The notes: generated by a model not told the origin, from the letters alone. A stretch of 64,000 nucleotides of DNA from Cognatundibacterium rugosum (GCF_014284365.1 NZ_JACOGG010000006.1:175658-239657); one strand, 5' to 3'; positions 42,856 to 52,786 are shown, numbered from the stretch's first letter. Made by a program: numbers and translations.

Positions 42856-45168
42856 ATGTCCGCTCAAAAAAACACAACTCCGGAAAAAACCTCGGTTACG
42901 GCCTCAGACCAGCCTCGCTTACTGCGCCGGATACTGCTCAATACACTGTTCGTGATTACAGGTCTTATCGTTGCAGCTGCGTTAATGATAGGTTTTGCGC
43001 TGACGATGGCCTATCCGAATCTGCCTGAGCTGGATTCGATCACCAGCTATAACCCCAAAATGCCCTTACGCATCTACACGGCAGACCATGTACTGATCGG
43101 GGAGTTCGGAGAAGAACGCCGCAATGTAGTGCGTTTCAACGAGATTCCGGATGTGATGAAGAAGGCGGTACTCGCGATAGAAGATGATCGCTTTTACGAG
43201 CATGGTGGCGTCGATTACCTCGGAATCGCACGGGCGACGCTGCACAATCTGAGCGGTGGCGCCAAACAAGGCGCATCGACCATTACCCAGCAGGTTGCGC
43301 GGAATTTCTTTCTTTCCAGCGAGCAAACTTTCAAGCGCAAGATTTACGAAATTCTGTTGGCCTGGAAAATAGAACAGAACCTGAGCAAGGATCAGATTCT
43401 CGAAATTTACATGAATCAAATCTACCTGGGACAACGCGCATATGGTTTTTCTTCTGCTGCCCAGATCTACTTTGGTAAGAGTCTGAAAGATATCAGCGTT
43501 GCCGAAGCGGCAATGCTGGCTGGCTTACCGAAAGCACCTTCAGCCTACAATCCGGTTGCAAATCCTAAGCGCGCCACAGTGCGACAGCAATACATTTTGC
43601 AACGAATGAAACAACTTGGTTACATAAATGATGCGGAATTTGAACAGGCACGCAACGAAGAACTGGTAACCAAGACCGACAGCAGCGATTTTGGCGTTCA
43701 CGCTGAATATGTGTCTGAAATGGCACGTATGTTGGTTTATGAGCAATTTAAGGAAGAAACGTACACGCGTGGCTTAAACGTGTACACCACCATTACCAAG
43801 GCCGATCAGGACGCTGCCTACCTGTCCTTGCGCCGCGGCGTAATGGAATATGAGAAACGGCATGGTTATCGCGGCCCGGAAGCTATCATCAGCATTCCAT
43901 CCGGCAAAGAAGCGGCTGATGAAGCCATCGAAAAAGAATTAGCCGATCACAGTAACAGCGATGATTTGTTAGTGGCAATGGTACTTGAAGCCAATCCCAA
44001 GCAAGTCCGGGCGGTATTAGCGACGGGGGAAGAAATTCGCATCGAAGAAACGGGTCTGAGTTTTGCAGCCAGCGGTCTGTCTGTGAAAGCACCGGCCAAC
44101 AAGCGCATACAGCGCGGTGCTGTGATACGCGTGATGCAGGAAGGCAAAAACTGGGTGATTACCCAGATGCCTGAAGTGCAGTCCGCTTTTGTAGCAGCAA
44201 GTACGGTCGATGGCGCCATTAAAGCCCTGGTCGGTGGTTTCGATTACAACCTGAATAAATTCAATCACGTGACGCAAGCCTGGCGCCAGCCTGGTTCTTC
44301 GTTTAAACCCTTTATTTACTCTGCCTCGCTGGAAAAAGGTCTGTCCCCAGCCACCATTATTAATGATGAGCCGCTAAGCTTCGACGCTGGTCAGACCGGT
44401 GGACAGGCCTGGGAGCCCAAAAACTATGATGGCAAATACGAAGGTCCTATGACTATGCGTAAAGGGCTGACCAAATCGAAAAATATGATTTCTATCCGCA
44501 TCCTGCATCGGATCGGTGCCAAGTATGGCCAGGAATATACCAACCGCTTTGGTTTCATCCCTGAGAAAAATCCCCCCTACCTGACCTTGGCTTTAGGTGC
44601 CGGCGCGGTTACACCTTTACAGATGGCAGCGGGTTACGCGGTATTCGCGAATGGCGGCTACAAAATCAATCCTTATCTGATTTCAAAAATTACCGATACC
44701 AATGGCAAAGTATTAGTGCAGGCAGCGCCGGAAAAAGCCGGGGATGAAAACAACCGTGTGATCGATGAGCGCAATGCCTTCCTGATGGATAGCATGATGA
44801 AGGATGTAGTTCGCTTTGGAACGGCGACCAAGGCCTTATCCTTGAAACGACCTGACCTGGCAGGTAAAACCGGCACCACCAATGACTCGGTGGACGCCTG
44901 GTTTGCTGGTTATCAGTCTAAGCTGGTGGGAATCGCCTGGATAGGCTTCGATCAGCCTAAGAATCTGGGCAATAAAGAAACCGGTGGTGGCCTGGCCTTG
45001 CCGATCTGGATAGGCTATATGCAAAAGGCGCTCAAAGATATTCCTATCGAAGAGCGCCCTGTTCCCAATGGTATTATTTCGGTGAACGGAGATTTCTACT
45101 ATGCGGAGAATCCGCCAGGTACCGGAGTGACAGACCTGTCTGCCCCAACCAAAGTCATCGAAGAGTAA
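42856..45168 (+). CDS. mrcA: Penicillin-binding protein 1A
   Basis: Bifunctional peptidoglycan glycosyltransferase and DD-transpeptidase of the inner membrane. 770 residues. One membrane segment at about 30-50 follows a cytoplasmic tail. The glycosyltransferase (GT51) has its catalytic Glu109 in EDDRFYEHGGVD and the QGASTITQQVARN motif. The transpeptidase motifs are SSFK (nucleophile Ser481), SKN and KTGT (671-674). An OB-like domain lies between. The divergent pairing with pilM is classical in proteobacteria. The cell-wall enzyme may help make room for the pilus machine, as position suggests. Start codon by frame and homologue length; ribosome site weak. Also called ponA. Confidence 0.95.
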   Translation: MSAQKNTTPEKTSVTASDQPRLLRRILLNTLFVITGLIVAAALMIGFALTMAYPNLPELDSITSYNPKMPLRIYTADHVLIGEFGEERRNVVRFNEIPDVMKKAVLAIEDDRFYEHGGVDYLGIARATLHNLSGGAKQGASTITQQVARNFFLSSEQTFKRKIYEILLAWKIEQNLSKDQILEIYMNQIYLGQRAYGFSSAAQIYFGKSLKDISVAEAAMLAGLPKAPSAYNPVANPKRATVRQQYILQRMKQLGYINDAEFEQARNEELVTKTDSSDFGVHAEYVSEMARMLVYEQFKEETYTRGLNVYTTITKADQDAAYLSLRRGVMEYEKRHGYRGPEAIISIPSGKEAADEAIEKELADHSNSDDLLVAMVLEANPKQVRAVLATGEEIRIEETGLSFAASGLSVKAPANKRIQRGAVIRVMQEGKNWVITQMPEVQSAFVAASTVDGAIKALVGGFDYNLNKFNHVTQAWRQPGSSFKPFIYSASLEKGLSPATIINDEPLSFDAGQTGGQAWEPKNYDGKYEGPMTMRKGLTKSKNMISIRILHRIGAKYGQEYTNRFGFIPEKNPPYLTLALGAGAVTPLQMAAGYAVFANGGYKINPYLISKITDTNGKVLVQAAPEKAGDENNRVIDERNAFLMDSMMKDVVRFGTATKALSLKRPDLAGKTGTTNDSVDAWFAGYQSKLVGIAWIGFDQPKNLGNKETGGGLALPIWIGYMQKALKDIPIEERPVPNGIISVNGDFYYAENPPGTGVTDLSAPTKVIEE

Positions 45169-45174
45169 GCCAGC

Positions 45175-45486
45175 TTAAGCGCCTTGTTCCTGCGCCAGCC
45201 GGGACAAGGTCGCAAATAATTCTGAACCATCACGCGTATTGAGCCAATGCTGGCCATCGTATTTATAGTGGAAGCCACCGCTACGTGCCGCCAACCACAT
45301 TTCCTGCATTGGTGCCTGACTATTGACGATCATTTTTGACCCGTTCTGTACAAATTCTATCGTGAGCACATTGCCACTGCGTGCGCACTCCACATCGTAC
45401 AAATCATCTTCGAAAGCCTGCTCGAACATCTCTTCCACTTGCTTCAGGCAAGTTTCAGCCAAATCGAGGAATTCGGTTTCAGTCAT
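45175..45486 (-). CDS. cyaY: Bacterial frataxin CyaY
   Basis: Small iron-binding protein that modulates iron-sulfur cluster assembly by IscS, in the cytoplasm. 103 residues, the usual length. An acidic first helix (ETEFLDLAETCLKQVEEMFEQAFEDD) supplies the iron-binding ridge; the beta-sheet follows with VLTIEFVQNGSKMIVNSQAP and the conserved EMWLAARSGGFHYKYD and WLNTRDG. A GGGAG site precedes the ATG. Divergent from lptM, and convergent with PBP1a with six bases between the stops. Confidence 0.95.
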   Translation of the reverse strand: MTETEFLDLAETCLKQVEEMFEQAFEDDLYDVECARSGNVLTIEFVQNGSKMIVNSQAPMQEMWLAARSGGFHYKYDGQHWLNTRDGSELFATLSRLAQEQGA

Positions 45487-45549
45487 GGTACACTCCCGTG
45501 GTTTAAATCTTTGAAAACGCCATTTTATACGGTGTTTAGGTAAACCAAG

Positions 45550-45705
45550 ATGCGCACCCTGATTTCATCCCTGCTGTTGATTTGCTTAATAACTGCCTGC
45601 GGACAAAAAGGGCCATTGACGATGCCGGATAAGGTGCAGGATACGCCGCGATCTGCACCTCAAACCAAGCCACTCAGCAGTAGTCCGGAAACGCCGCAGA
45701 AATAG
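45550..45705 (+). CDS. lptM: Small lipoprotein LptM (YifL)
   Basis: A 51-residue lipoprotein read directly from sequence: MRTLISSLLLICLITACGQK followed by GPL and a proline-, serine- and threonine-rich tail to a TAG at 45703. The lipobox is ITAC (Cys17), and the C-G-Q-K-G-P-L sequence just after it is the hallmark of LptM, which in E. coli assists oxidative folding of LptD in the outer membrane. It lies 63 bases from the divergent cyaY, as in many betaproteobacteria. The usual downstream neighbour lysA is absent; a lipid acyltransferase gene on the other strand follows. Confidence 0.88.
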   Translation: MRTLISSLLLICLITACGQKGPLTMPDKVQDTPRSAPQTKPLSSSPETPQK

Positions 45706-45725
45706 TACTGCCAGTACGGCCGGAA

Positions 45726-46349
45726 TCAGCCCTGCTGCTGATCCTGACGTAACTGTATCGGGCCCGCCAGATGTGGCCGGCAGCCTTGCACCCCTTGATA
45801 TACTTGACGAATTTGTGTCATATCTGCCTCTTGTTCGCCGCTGAGTGTCAGATAGTCGACCAGACTAACTTCTTTGCGTTTGAAGTCAAAATACGCACAC
45901 CCCAAAGGGACTTTCGCTTCCAACGCAATGTGGTAAAAGCCGCTGCGCCAGTGGGGCCGCAGACTGCGTGTTCCTTCCGGTGCCAGCGCCATCCAATACC
46001 AGTCTGCGCTGTGCATGGTTTTAGCCAGACGTGTAATCGCACCGGTTGAGGTGCCGCGCTCTACAGGTTCACCGCCTAAGGCTCGCACCACTTTGCCTAA
46101 TGTGGCGCCAGTCAACCCCTCAAACAGGGAAGACTTGGCGATAAAGTGAAAAGGCATGCCGATCGCGAGTTTGGCCAGGATACCGATAGGAAAATCCCAG
46201 TTCGAGGTATGGGGATAGACGATGATCACACCTCTGGGGCCAGGCAGTGGCTTATATCTGACCTGCCAGCCTATCAGGCGCAACATACGTAAAGCACTGC
46301 GCTGAACCAGAGTCTCTGAAGTTTTTTCTTGTAATAGATAGCTTGTCAT
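45726..46349 (-). CDS. Lysophospholipid acyltransferase family (PlsC-like) protein
   Basis: A 207-residue single-domain acyltransferase. It has the HxxxxD catalytic motif as HTSNWD (residues 47-52) and the substrate motif APEGTRS at about residue 123, both diagnostic of the PlsC superfamily. The HTSNWDFPIG form resembles the 1-acyl-glycerophosphate acyltransferase-like group that lacks long membrane segments. The acyl acceptor is not known; glycerophospholipid or ornithine-lipid synthesis is plausible. No signal peptide. It is convergent with lptM and divergent from the outer-membrane protein gene. Confidence 0.83.
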   Translation of the reverse strand: MTSYLLQEKTSETLVQRSALRMLRLIGWQVRYKPLPGPRGVIIVYPHTSNWDFPIGILAKLAIGMPFHFIAKSSLFEGLTGATLGKVVRALGGEPVERGTSTGAITRLAKTMHSADWYWMALAPEGTRSLRPHWRSGFYHIALEAKVPLGCAYFDFKRKEVSLVDYLTLSGEQEADMTQIRQVYQGVQGCRPHLAGPIQLRQDQQQG

Positions 46350-46401
46350 AAAAATTTGGTAGGCTAAATTGCAAACATATTATGCCGTGGAATTTTTAGC
46401 G

Positions 46402-47157
46402 ATGCAAAAATCAACAATAGCTTACCACCTGATGCTCACCGCATCCCTCAGCTGCCTGAGCCTGGCCTCCTGGGCAGCACACCCCTTGGTGACTGAAGAT
46501 CCAAATGTGCAAACACAGGGTAAACAGCAGTGGGAGCTGAATACCGACACCCGTCGCAGCACCATGCCAGGCCAGTCGAATCAGCAAATCAGCGCCCTCA
46601 CCTACACCTATGGTGCCAACGACCAGCTCGATGTATTTATTAATCTGCCTGGCAGACTGAATCAGTTTGCCGGTGTAGGCGATGCTTCAGCGGGCGTCAA
46701 ATATCTGTTCGCTCAGAATGCGCAGCACAGCTATGGCCTCAAGCTGGAAGCCTTTATCCCGAGCGGAGCAGAGCGTAAGGGCTTAAGCGACAATGCCTAT
46801 CAGCTCAGTACCACGCTGATACACAGCTATCATCAGGATCAGTTGACTGTACACAGCAATGTCTACATGAACTGGCACCATTATCGCGATGAGCAAGCCG
46901 GCAGCGGTCAGCACACAACCGTATGGCGGCTATCGGGCGCGGCCTTCTATGAGTTCCGCCCAGGCTGGCAGGCCGTACTGGATCTGGGCCTGACTTCTCC
47001 TGAATCACGCCAGGAAAAACGCTGGCAGCGTTACCAGACGCTTGGCCTGATCTATGCCTGCACACCTAATCTGGATCTCGATGCGGGTCTGCAATGGAAG
47101 CAGACCCAAAGCAGCCGTAGCCATCAGCTCGGCATAGGGCTCGCCTGGCGCTACTGA
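46402..47157 (+). CDS. Predicted outer-membrane beta-barrel protein
   Basis: A 251-residue protein not assigned a specific function. From the Met at 46402 it has a signal peptide ending SWAA (about residue 25), then PLVTEDPNVQTQGKQQWELN, alternating amphipathic strands (LDVFINLPGRLNQF, GVKYLFAQN, YGLKLEAFIPSG and so on) and a C-terminal aromatic residue (GIGLAWRY), all signs of an outer-membrane barrel of 10-12 strands. The PLVTED start and the strand spacing resemble the phenol-degradation MetA family of transporters. The earlier frame start at 46369 would add 11 residues. It stands alone. Confidence 0.65.
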   Translation: MQKSTIAYHLMLTASLSCLSLASWAAHPLVTEDPNVQTQGKQQWELNTDTRRSTMPGQSNQQISALTYTYGANDQLDVFINLPGRLNQFAGVGDASAGVKYLFAQNAQHSYGLKLEAFIPSGAERKGLSDNAYQLSTTLIHSYHQDQLTVHSNVYMNWHHYRDEQAGSGQHTTVWRLSGAAFYEFRPGWQAVLDLGLTSPESRQEKRWQRYQTLGLIYACTPNLDLDAGLQWKQTQSSRSHQLGIGLAWRY

Positions 47158-47184
47158 ACCCCACGCTTTCCAAGCCTCAGTCAC

Positions 47185-47790
47185 TCAGGCACGGTCGCGC
47201 CATTTGACGACAACCCGGTACAGCAGCAAGGCTGCCACCAGCCCGGCAAACAGATAAGGGCGGACCAGGTCATGCTTGCCCGCTTTCATCCAGTAGTAAT
47301 GCAGCACAGCCAGAGGTGCAATCACATAAATCAACTGATGCAAGCGCTGCCAGGCTTTCCCACCCATGCGCCTGATCACACCATTGTGACTGCTTATGGC
47401 CAGTGGCACTAAAGCACAGAAAGCGATCAACCCAACCGCAATGAACGGACGCTTGAGCACATCCGCCCACATCTCCAGTAAATCGAAAAAATGATCGAAC
47501 CAAAAGAACATCAGAAAATGCAGGGCCGCATAAAAAAACGTGTACAGACCCAACATGCGTCTGAAACGCAATAACCACGGCTGTTGCAGCAGTTTGCGCA
47601 GCGGCGTGACCGCCAGTGTCAGCACCAGAAAATACAAGGCCCAGTCGCCGCTGTAACGGGTCAGATATTCCAGCGGATTAGCACCCAGTTTCTCCATCAG
47701 CAGGCCGCTCAGCATGTGGCCAAACGGGATTAAGGCAAGCAGAAACAGCACTATTTTTAAGCGCTTCAATTGCGGGGTAGTCAGATTCAT
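47185..47790 (-). CDS. msrQ: Haem-binding membrane subunit MsrQ
   Basis: Inner-membrane b-type haem protein that passes electrons from quinones or flavin reductase to the periplasmic MsrP. 201 residues, six membrane segments, as in E. coli MsrQ (211). Landmarks are TPLRKLLQQPWLLRFRRMLGL, FYAALHFLMFFWFDH (haem-ligand histidine), and GKAWQRLHQLIYVIAPLAVLHYYW (further histidines). ATG at 47790 matches homologues; a TTG 8 codons upstream keeps the frame. It follows msrP by 43 bases, forming the msrPQ operon. Confidence 0.92.
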   Translation of the reverse strand: MNLTTPQLKRLKIVLFLLALIPFGHMLSGLLMEKLGANPLEYLTRYSGDWALYFLVLTLAVTPLRKLLQQPWLLRFRRMLGLYTFFYAALHFLMFFWFDHFFDLLEMWADVLKRPFIAVGLIAFCALVPLAISSHNGVIRRMGGKAWQRLHQLIYVIAPLAVLHYYWMKAGKHDLVRPYLFAGLVAALLLYRVVVKWRDRA

Positions 47791-47833
47791 CGTCAGCGAT
47801 CGGTCAATCAGCAAGGCTCACAACAGCCTGTGT

Positions 47834-48814
47834 TCAATAGAATTTTTTCAGGTCCATCCCGGTATATAAAGATGCCACCTCAGAATAACCATTGAACATC
47901 AGGGTTTTGCGTTTGCGGGCAAATAAGCCATCTTCACCGATGCGGCGTTCCGACGCCTGTGACCAGCGCGGATGATCCACCTCGGGACTCACATTGGAGT
48001 AAAAACCGTATTCGCGCGGCGCTGTTTTATTCCAGGCTGTGGCTGGCTGCTCTTTGGTAAACCGGATTTTGACGATAGATTTAACGGACTTAAAACCATA
48101 CTTCCATGGCAGTACCATACGTACCGGTGCCCCGTTCTGATTCGGTAACACCTCGCCATACATGCCGAAGGTCAGCAGCGCCAGCGGATGCGCCGCCTCA
48201 TCCAGACGCAAGCCCTCGGTGTAAGGCCAGTCGAGCACGGGTGAACGTACACCGGGCATCTGCTTTTTATCATCCAGCGTCACGAATTCTATGTACTTAG
48301 CATTGCCTGTGGGTTCGGCTTTTTTGATCAGATGCGATAAGGAATAGCCTATCCAGGGTACGACCATCGACCAGCCTTCCACGCAGCGGAAACGATAAAT
48401 ACGCTCTTCCAGCGTCGCCAGCTTCAGCAGGCTGTCGATATCCAATACAAAGGGCTTTTTGACTTCGCCCTCTATGCTGACTGTCCAGGGGCGCGTCTTC
48501 AGGCCGCCCGCCATCATCGCAGGCTCAGATTTATCGGTACCGAATTCGTAAAAATTATTGTAGGTGGTCGCATCTTTCTGCGAGGTCTTTTTATCCAGTA
48601 TCGCATAAGCCGGATTCGGGCTGGCAACCAGCTTCTGCGCGGACGCTGTTTGTCCATGCGCTTCACGGTTCGCCATTTCCCACAAAGCGCTGCCAGCGAC
48701 CGAACCCAGTGCGAGCCGGCGGATAAACTGACGCCGCTCTTCAAACACGGCACGTGGTGTGATTTCTGAAGGATAAGGCAGGTCAAGACCGTTGGCCGCG
48801 CGTCGTATAATCAT
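47834..48814 (-). CDS. msrP: Periplasmic methionine sulfoxide reductase, molybdenum subunit MsrP
   Basis: Molybdopterin-dependent enzyme that repairs oxidised methionine in periplasmic proteins, for example after hypochlorite stress. 326 residues. A Tat signal is present ([13 protein letters not shown], residues 26-38). The Mo-ligand cysteine is Cys144 in [10 protein letters not shown], and [32 protein letters not shown] and the C-terminal [15 protein letters not shown] are family features. A CAGGAG site lies before the ATG. With msrQ it forms a complete system; a HypT-like regulator gene occurs elsewhere in the window. Confidence 0.95.
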   Translation of the reverse strand: MIIRRAANGLDLPYPSEITPRAVFEERRQFIRRLALGSVAGSALWEMANREAHGQTASAQKLVASPNPAYAILDKKTSQKDATTYNNFYEFGTDKSEPAMMAGGLKTRPWTVSIEGEVKKPFVLDIDSLLKLATLEERIYRFRCVEGWSMVVPWIGYSLSHLIKKAEPTGNAKYIEFVTLDDKKQMPGVRSPVLDWPYTEGLRLDEAAHPLALLTFGMYGEVLPNQNGAPVRMVLPWKYGFKSVKSIVKIRFTKEQPATAWNKTAPREYGFYSNVSPEVDHPRWSQASERRIGEDGLFARKRKTLMFNGYSEVASLYTGMDLKKFY

Positions 48815-49026
48815 GAGACACTCCTGTGAGCGTAGATGGATAAGCTGTGCTTAACGCCAGCTGCTGCAGCGGTTCTTGAGTCAGATCCCGTGCAGCGAAG
48901 GCGCTAGTCTCTCATGAGTCGGAAATTCTCGCAGAACCTTACAAAACTGAACCAACGCACTGCAAAAAATTCAAGCGCATGGCTACAGTACATCATCCCG
49001 TCCGCCGCGCTGTTTGGTCATACGCC

Positions 49027-49060
49027 AAATAAAAAAGCCATGCATGCATGGCTTTTTTTA
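49027..49060. terminator. Bidirectional terminator after ccsB
   Basis: A-run, AAGCCATGCATGCATGGCTT palindrome and T-run. It lies 25 bases past the ccsB stop on the minus strand; it would work in either direction. The stretch from 48815 to 49026 between it and msrP holds no gene that I can support. Confidence 0.85.
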
Positions 49061-49086
49061 GATGAATGCTCAGCGCCTTGCCGGAG

Positions 49087-50235
49087 TCAAAGCGTACCGT
49101 AGGAATGCAAGCCGGACAGGAACATATTCACGCCCAGGAAGGCAAAGCTGGTGATCAGCAGGCCCATCAAGGCCCACCACGCAGCAACCTGACCGCGCAA
49201 GCCCTTCATCAAACGCATATGCAGCCAGGCGGCATAATTCAGCCAGACGATCAGCGCCCAGGTTTCTTTCGGGTCCCAGGACCAATAGCCCCCCCAGGCT
49301 TCAGCCGCCCATAAAGCGCCAAGAATAGTGGCAATGGTGAAAAAGGCAAAACCAACTGCGATCGCCTTGTACATCACATCGTCCAGCAACTCCAATGCAG
49401 GCAAGCGGTCTGCCAGCCAGCCTTTGGACTTGAGCAGGTAGGCAACCGCCACCATGGCCGCCAATGCAAACGTACCATAGCCGATAAAGTTAGCAGGTAC
49501 ATGAATTTTCATCCACCAGCTTTGCAGCGCAGGGACCAGCGGCTGGATTTCTGCCGCATCACGACTGACCGAATACCACAGCAAAAAACCAACTGCGGCT
49601 GAAATTACCAGCAACACAAATGCACCTAGCTGACGCGTCGCATAGTGCTGCTCATAGTAGAGGTAGAACAAAGCCGTGATCAACGCAAACAACACGAACA
49701 CTTCGTACAGATTCGATACTGGGATATGGCCGATATCAGCACCGACCAGATAGGATTCATACCAGCGCACCAGCATGCCGGTAAAGCCCATCACTACCGC
49801 GGCCCAGCACAGTAAGGAGCCGACCGAAGCACCGAAATCTGAACGCAGTATCAGCCCGCCCCAGTAAAACAAAGTAGACAGAAAAAACAGCGTACTCATC
49901 CACAGTATTGCGGACTGGCTGGACAGCAGATATTTGAGGAAAAATTTTTGATTCGCCAGCTCCAGATTGCCCGCGTACAGGCCGGTGGCGGATAAACTGA
50001 GCAATGCCAGTATCAGCATCAAATGCCGCACCGGTTTCCAGCGCCAGCCCAGCCAGGCAAAGGTCGGTGCTGCCAGCAGCAATATCGCTTTTTCGTAGAT
50101 ATCCATAAAAGACCCGAAACGCGACAAAGCAAACAGCGATGCGGCACATAAGGCCACCGCATACACCCAGTCGCCTATGCTCAGGCGTTTGAAAAAACCC
50201 TGCTGTGCAGGATAGTTCTGTGTCATTTCCATCAT
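49087..50235 (-). CDS. ccsB: Cytochrome c biogenesis protein CcsB (ResC, CcsA family)
   Basis: Integral membrane haem-handling subunit of System II cytochrome c maturation; with ResB it forms the synthase that attaches haem to apocytochromes at the periplasmic face. 382 residues with about 8-9 membrane segments. The tryptophan-rich haem-binding motif is WGGYWSWDPKETWALIVWL (about 320-338), with conserved histidines in IHVPANFIGYG and AAWLHMRLM. A GGAGG site lies 9 bases before the first of three close ATGs; 50235 is chosen. Follows resB by 97 bases and ends at a terminator. Confidence 0.94.
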   Translation of the reverse strand: MMEMTQNYPAQQGFFKRLSIGDWVYAVALCAASLFALSRFGSFMDIYEKAILLLAAPTFAWLGWRWKPVRHLMLILALLSLSATGLYAGNLELANQKFFLKYLLSSQSAILWMSTLFFLSTLFYWGGLILRSDFGASVGSLLCWAAVVMGFTGMLVRWYESYLVGADIGHIPVSNLYEVFVLFALITALFYLYYEQHYATRQLGAFVLLVISAAVGFLLWYSVSRDAAEIQPLVPALQSWWMKIHVPANFIGYGTFALAAMVAVAYLLKSKGWLADRLPALELLDDVMYKAIAVGFAFFTIATILGALWAAEAWGGYWSWDPKETWALIVWLNYAAWLHMRLMKGLRGQVAAWWALMGLLITSFAFLGVNMFLSGLHSYGTL

Positions 50236-50332
50236 TTTCTATGCCTCCGGCCTGAAGCGGATTCTGCGCTTCAGTGTAAATAATCTGCTTACTGTACGTT
50301 CAGTGTGCTCAGTACTTTTGCGCGTAAAGCGC

Positions 50333-52480
50333 TTACGGCCTGGCTTCCTGTGCGATTGCGGCCAGTCCCTGGCTGAGCTGAGCAAATTCCTTTTCAAAAT
50401 CCAGGGTCTTACGTTGTGAACTCATCGCCATCAGTATATGTGATCCCTGCCCATCCGCTTTGAGCCAAATCCACAGTCGACGTTCACGGATGTAAAACAT
50501 GGCAAAAACACCGAGTACCAGCAACAGGCAACCCAAATACACCACACTCTTACCTGGCGAGCGGGTAATTTGTAATACCGATGCCTTGACCTCTTCAAAC
50601 CCACGCAACTGCAAATACACAGGTGCGTGATAAAAAGCCGCATCAGACAACGCGGTGGTCGCCAGTTGCAAGAAACGCGCATGCTTGTCCGTCATGTCCA
50701 ATGCGGGCAAACCTTCCTGCTCCCTGGCCAGCATCCACAAATTCCATAAGCTGCCATTGAGTATCTTGATCATCACGTCTGCTGCCTTGGCCTGATCGGC
50801 TGCAGGTATCTTTTGCTCCAGATAGCGAGAAATCGCGACAAAACCGGCATCCTGTCCATTCCCCGCAAAAATCGCCAGACTGTTGGCCGCTGAGGCCTGT
50901 ATCTGCTGACGCATGTCTGCCGCACTAGCCATGCTCGCAGGTAAGGCGCTGGCAGCAAAGCGATCGGCAGCTTTTTCACGCAAGACTTTGTTGTGTAAGG
51001 CCGCGCGCAAACGCATCCATTCCGTCACACTGTCATTGTCATCCGCCGGTATGCGCAGAAAACGGAAGCTATCGGCCGCAGACTCACGCACCCCGCTCAG
51101 TATCATGTAGTCGCCATCAATCAGCATGGGCTGCATGTAATTCATGAACTCTTTGGCCTGACCGGTCTTGTCGCGTAGCTTGTACTGGAAGCTGGGGCCA
51201 ACGTTTTTAAATTCCTTGGTATTGACGTTTTTGGCAGCGGAACCCAGTTGTTTACTCAGATCTGCACCAAGCCGTTCATTGAAGCTTTTATTCGTATCCA
51301 CAGCACGCACATCTGTGCCATTCTTCGCCATATTCTCCACGTTAAATGGGCGAAATCCTGTCCATTCTATGGTGTATTCCTGCTGATCTGCGGCAGTCAG
51401 CGGCGTGCTGCCACCAATCTCTCCTTTCAGGCCAGTACCCGAGGCATGATCACCCGTCATCGCATAAGTTTGCAATTGCAGGCGACTGCCACCGTCTTCA
51501 AAGCTGGACTGATAGATTGCGATACCCTGGTAAATGAGTGGCTGATTGACCTTGATAGTCGCTTCGGTTTTTTTACCGGTTTCATGGTCGGTCAGTATCA
51601 CATCACTGGCGAACAGCTTAGGCATGCCGCTGCTATAAAAATCGATATGGAATTTTTTGAGTTGCAACGTGAATGGCAGATCCTGAATCAGTACCCCGCT
51701 AGACTGGGTAATGATGGCCGTATTGCTGCTACTGCCCTCTGGAATCAGTGAATTACCACGGAAACTGGGATTTCCTAATGGCAGGCGATGCTGCTGCGGA
51801 ATATTGGCGATAATGCCGGCGCCTTCATAGGGTACTTTGCCGCCAAACCAGCGTTGCAAGCGGATAGGTAATTCCGAGTCCAGCATTGCACCCAGTACGA
51901 TCACGACAATAGCCGAATGTGCGAGGATATAACCCCATTTATTCCCTGCACCCTGACGCGCGGCAATTAGCGTAGCACCTTCTTTCGCAACCAGTTTTTG
52001 CTGATAACCAAGGCTGGCTAATAATTGCTGCACACCTTGCTGTACCGTCGCAGGCTGCCGGGCCGAGCTCCACTCACCACGGTGATGAAAATTCCTGAGT
52101 GATTGTTCGCGCACATTGTCACGCCAGTTGCGCATATCCTTCAGCATCTTGGGGGCATTACGAATCACACACAGGCTGGTCGATACCACCAGCAGGCCGA
52201 CCATCAATAAAAACCACCATGCAGAGTAGACCGAATACAGGCCGAACTTATCCAGTACCTCATACCAAAAAGGACCGAACTGGTTCACATAGTTCGGCAT
52301 GGGCTCATTCTGTTTGAGCACAGTGCCTATCACAGCACCAATGGCGATCAGTACCAGAATGCTGATCGCAAAACGCATAGAGGACAGCAATTCCACACTG
52401 TCAGCCAGCCAGGCTTGCCGTGTGCGCAGCTGTATCCCGCCAGTATCGGCAGGGCTTTCAAATTCCAACTTATTGTCCAT
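50333..52480 (-). CDS. resB: Cytochrome c biogenesis protein ResB
   Basis: Partner of CcsB in System II. 715 residues. Membrane segments at about 37-57, 80-105 and 180-200, then a large periplasmic domain (about 205-625), and a final segment (640-662). Family features are VELLSSMRFAISILVLIAIG, the WFLLMVGLLVVSTSLCVIRN stretch (with its cysteine) and LAHSAIVVIVLGAMLDSELP (with a conserved histidine), and YQSSFEDGGS. The order resB-ccsB-cytochrome c gene (opposite order in transcription) fits the job. Weak CGGAA ribosome site. Confidence 0.93.
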   Translation of the reverse strand: MDNKLEFESPADTGGIQLRTRQAWLADSVELLSSMRFAISILVLIAIGAVIGTVLKQNEPMPNYVNQFGPFWYEVLDKFGLYSVYSAWWFLLMVGLLVVSTSLCVIRNAPKMLKDMRNWRDNVREQSLRNFHHRGEWSSARQPATVQQGVQQLLASLGYQQKLVAKEGATLIAARQGAGNKWGYILAHSAIVVIVLGAMLDSELPIRLQRWFGGKVPYEGAGIIANIPQQHRLPLGNPSFRGNSLIPEGSSSNTAIITQSSGVLIQDLPFTLQLKKFHIDFYSSGMPKLFASDVILTDHETGKKTEATIKVNQPLIYQGIAIYQSSFEDGGSRLQLQTYAMTGDHASGTGLKGEIGGSTPLTAADQQEYTIEWTGFRPFNVENMAKNGTDVRAVDTNKSFNERLGADLSKQLGSAAKNVNTKEFKNVGPSFQYKLRDKTGQAKEFMNYMQPMLIDGDYMILSGVRESAADSFRFLRIPADDNDSVTEWMRLRAALHNKVLREKAADRFAASALPASMASAADMRQQIQASAANSLAIFAGNGQDAGFVAISRYLEQKIPAADQAKAADVMIKILNGSLWNLWMLAREQEGLPALDMTDKHARFLQLATTALSDAAFYHAPVYLQLRGFEEVKASVLQITRSPGKSVVYLGCLLLVLGVFAMFYIRERRLWIWLKADGQGSHILMAMSSQRKTLDFEKEFAQLSQGLAAIAQEARP

Positions 52481-52786
52481 ACTATTCCGATGAAAATACT
52501 ACAGGGCTCCTACCCAGGGAATCCGGCTGTTGCCGACAGTACCGGGCATAGCATAACAAATACAGTCCACCCAACTGATAGCCGCACAGCGCCGTGCAAG
52601 TTCTGATCAAAAAAAAGGGGATGGCTGAACGCCACCCCCTCCATCATTCCTTCAAGTCAGCCTGTTTAAGGCTAGCAGGACTTACGCAGCTGTTCCGGCA
52701 GAGCATGGCGACTGGCTGTATCAGCTGCGCAAGCAGATAAAACGGGAGCCATCACACCGCTGGGGCGGCTTTAAGTCCATCCGGTA
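52481..52786. other. Intergenic region between resB and the cytochrome c4 gene
   Basis: 306 bases. It contains the terminator of the cytochrome gene at 52609-52639 and presumably the promoter of resB. The stretch 52640-52786 holds no recognisable gene; short open frames are not convincing. Confidence 0.5.
52609..52639 (-). terminator. Terminator of the cytochrome c4 gene
   Basis: On the minus strand GGGGGTGGC and GCCATCCCC arms around GTTCA, followed by eight T residues. It is 148 bases past the stop, so the transcript has a long 3' tail. Confidence 0.85.
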
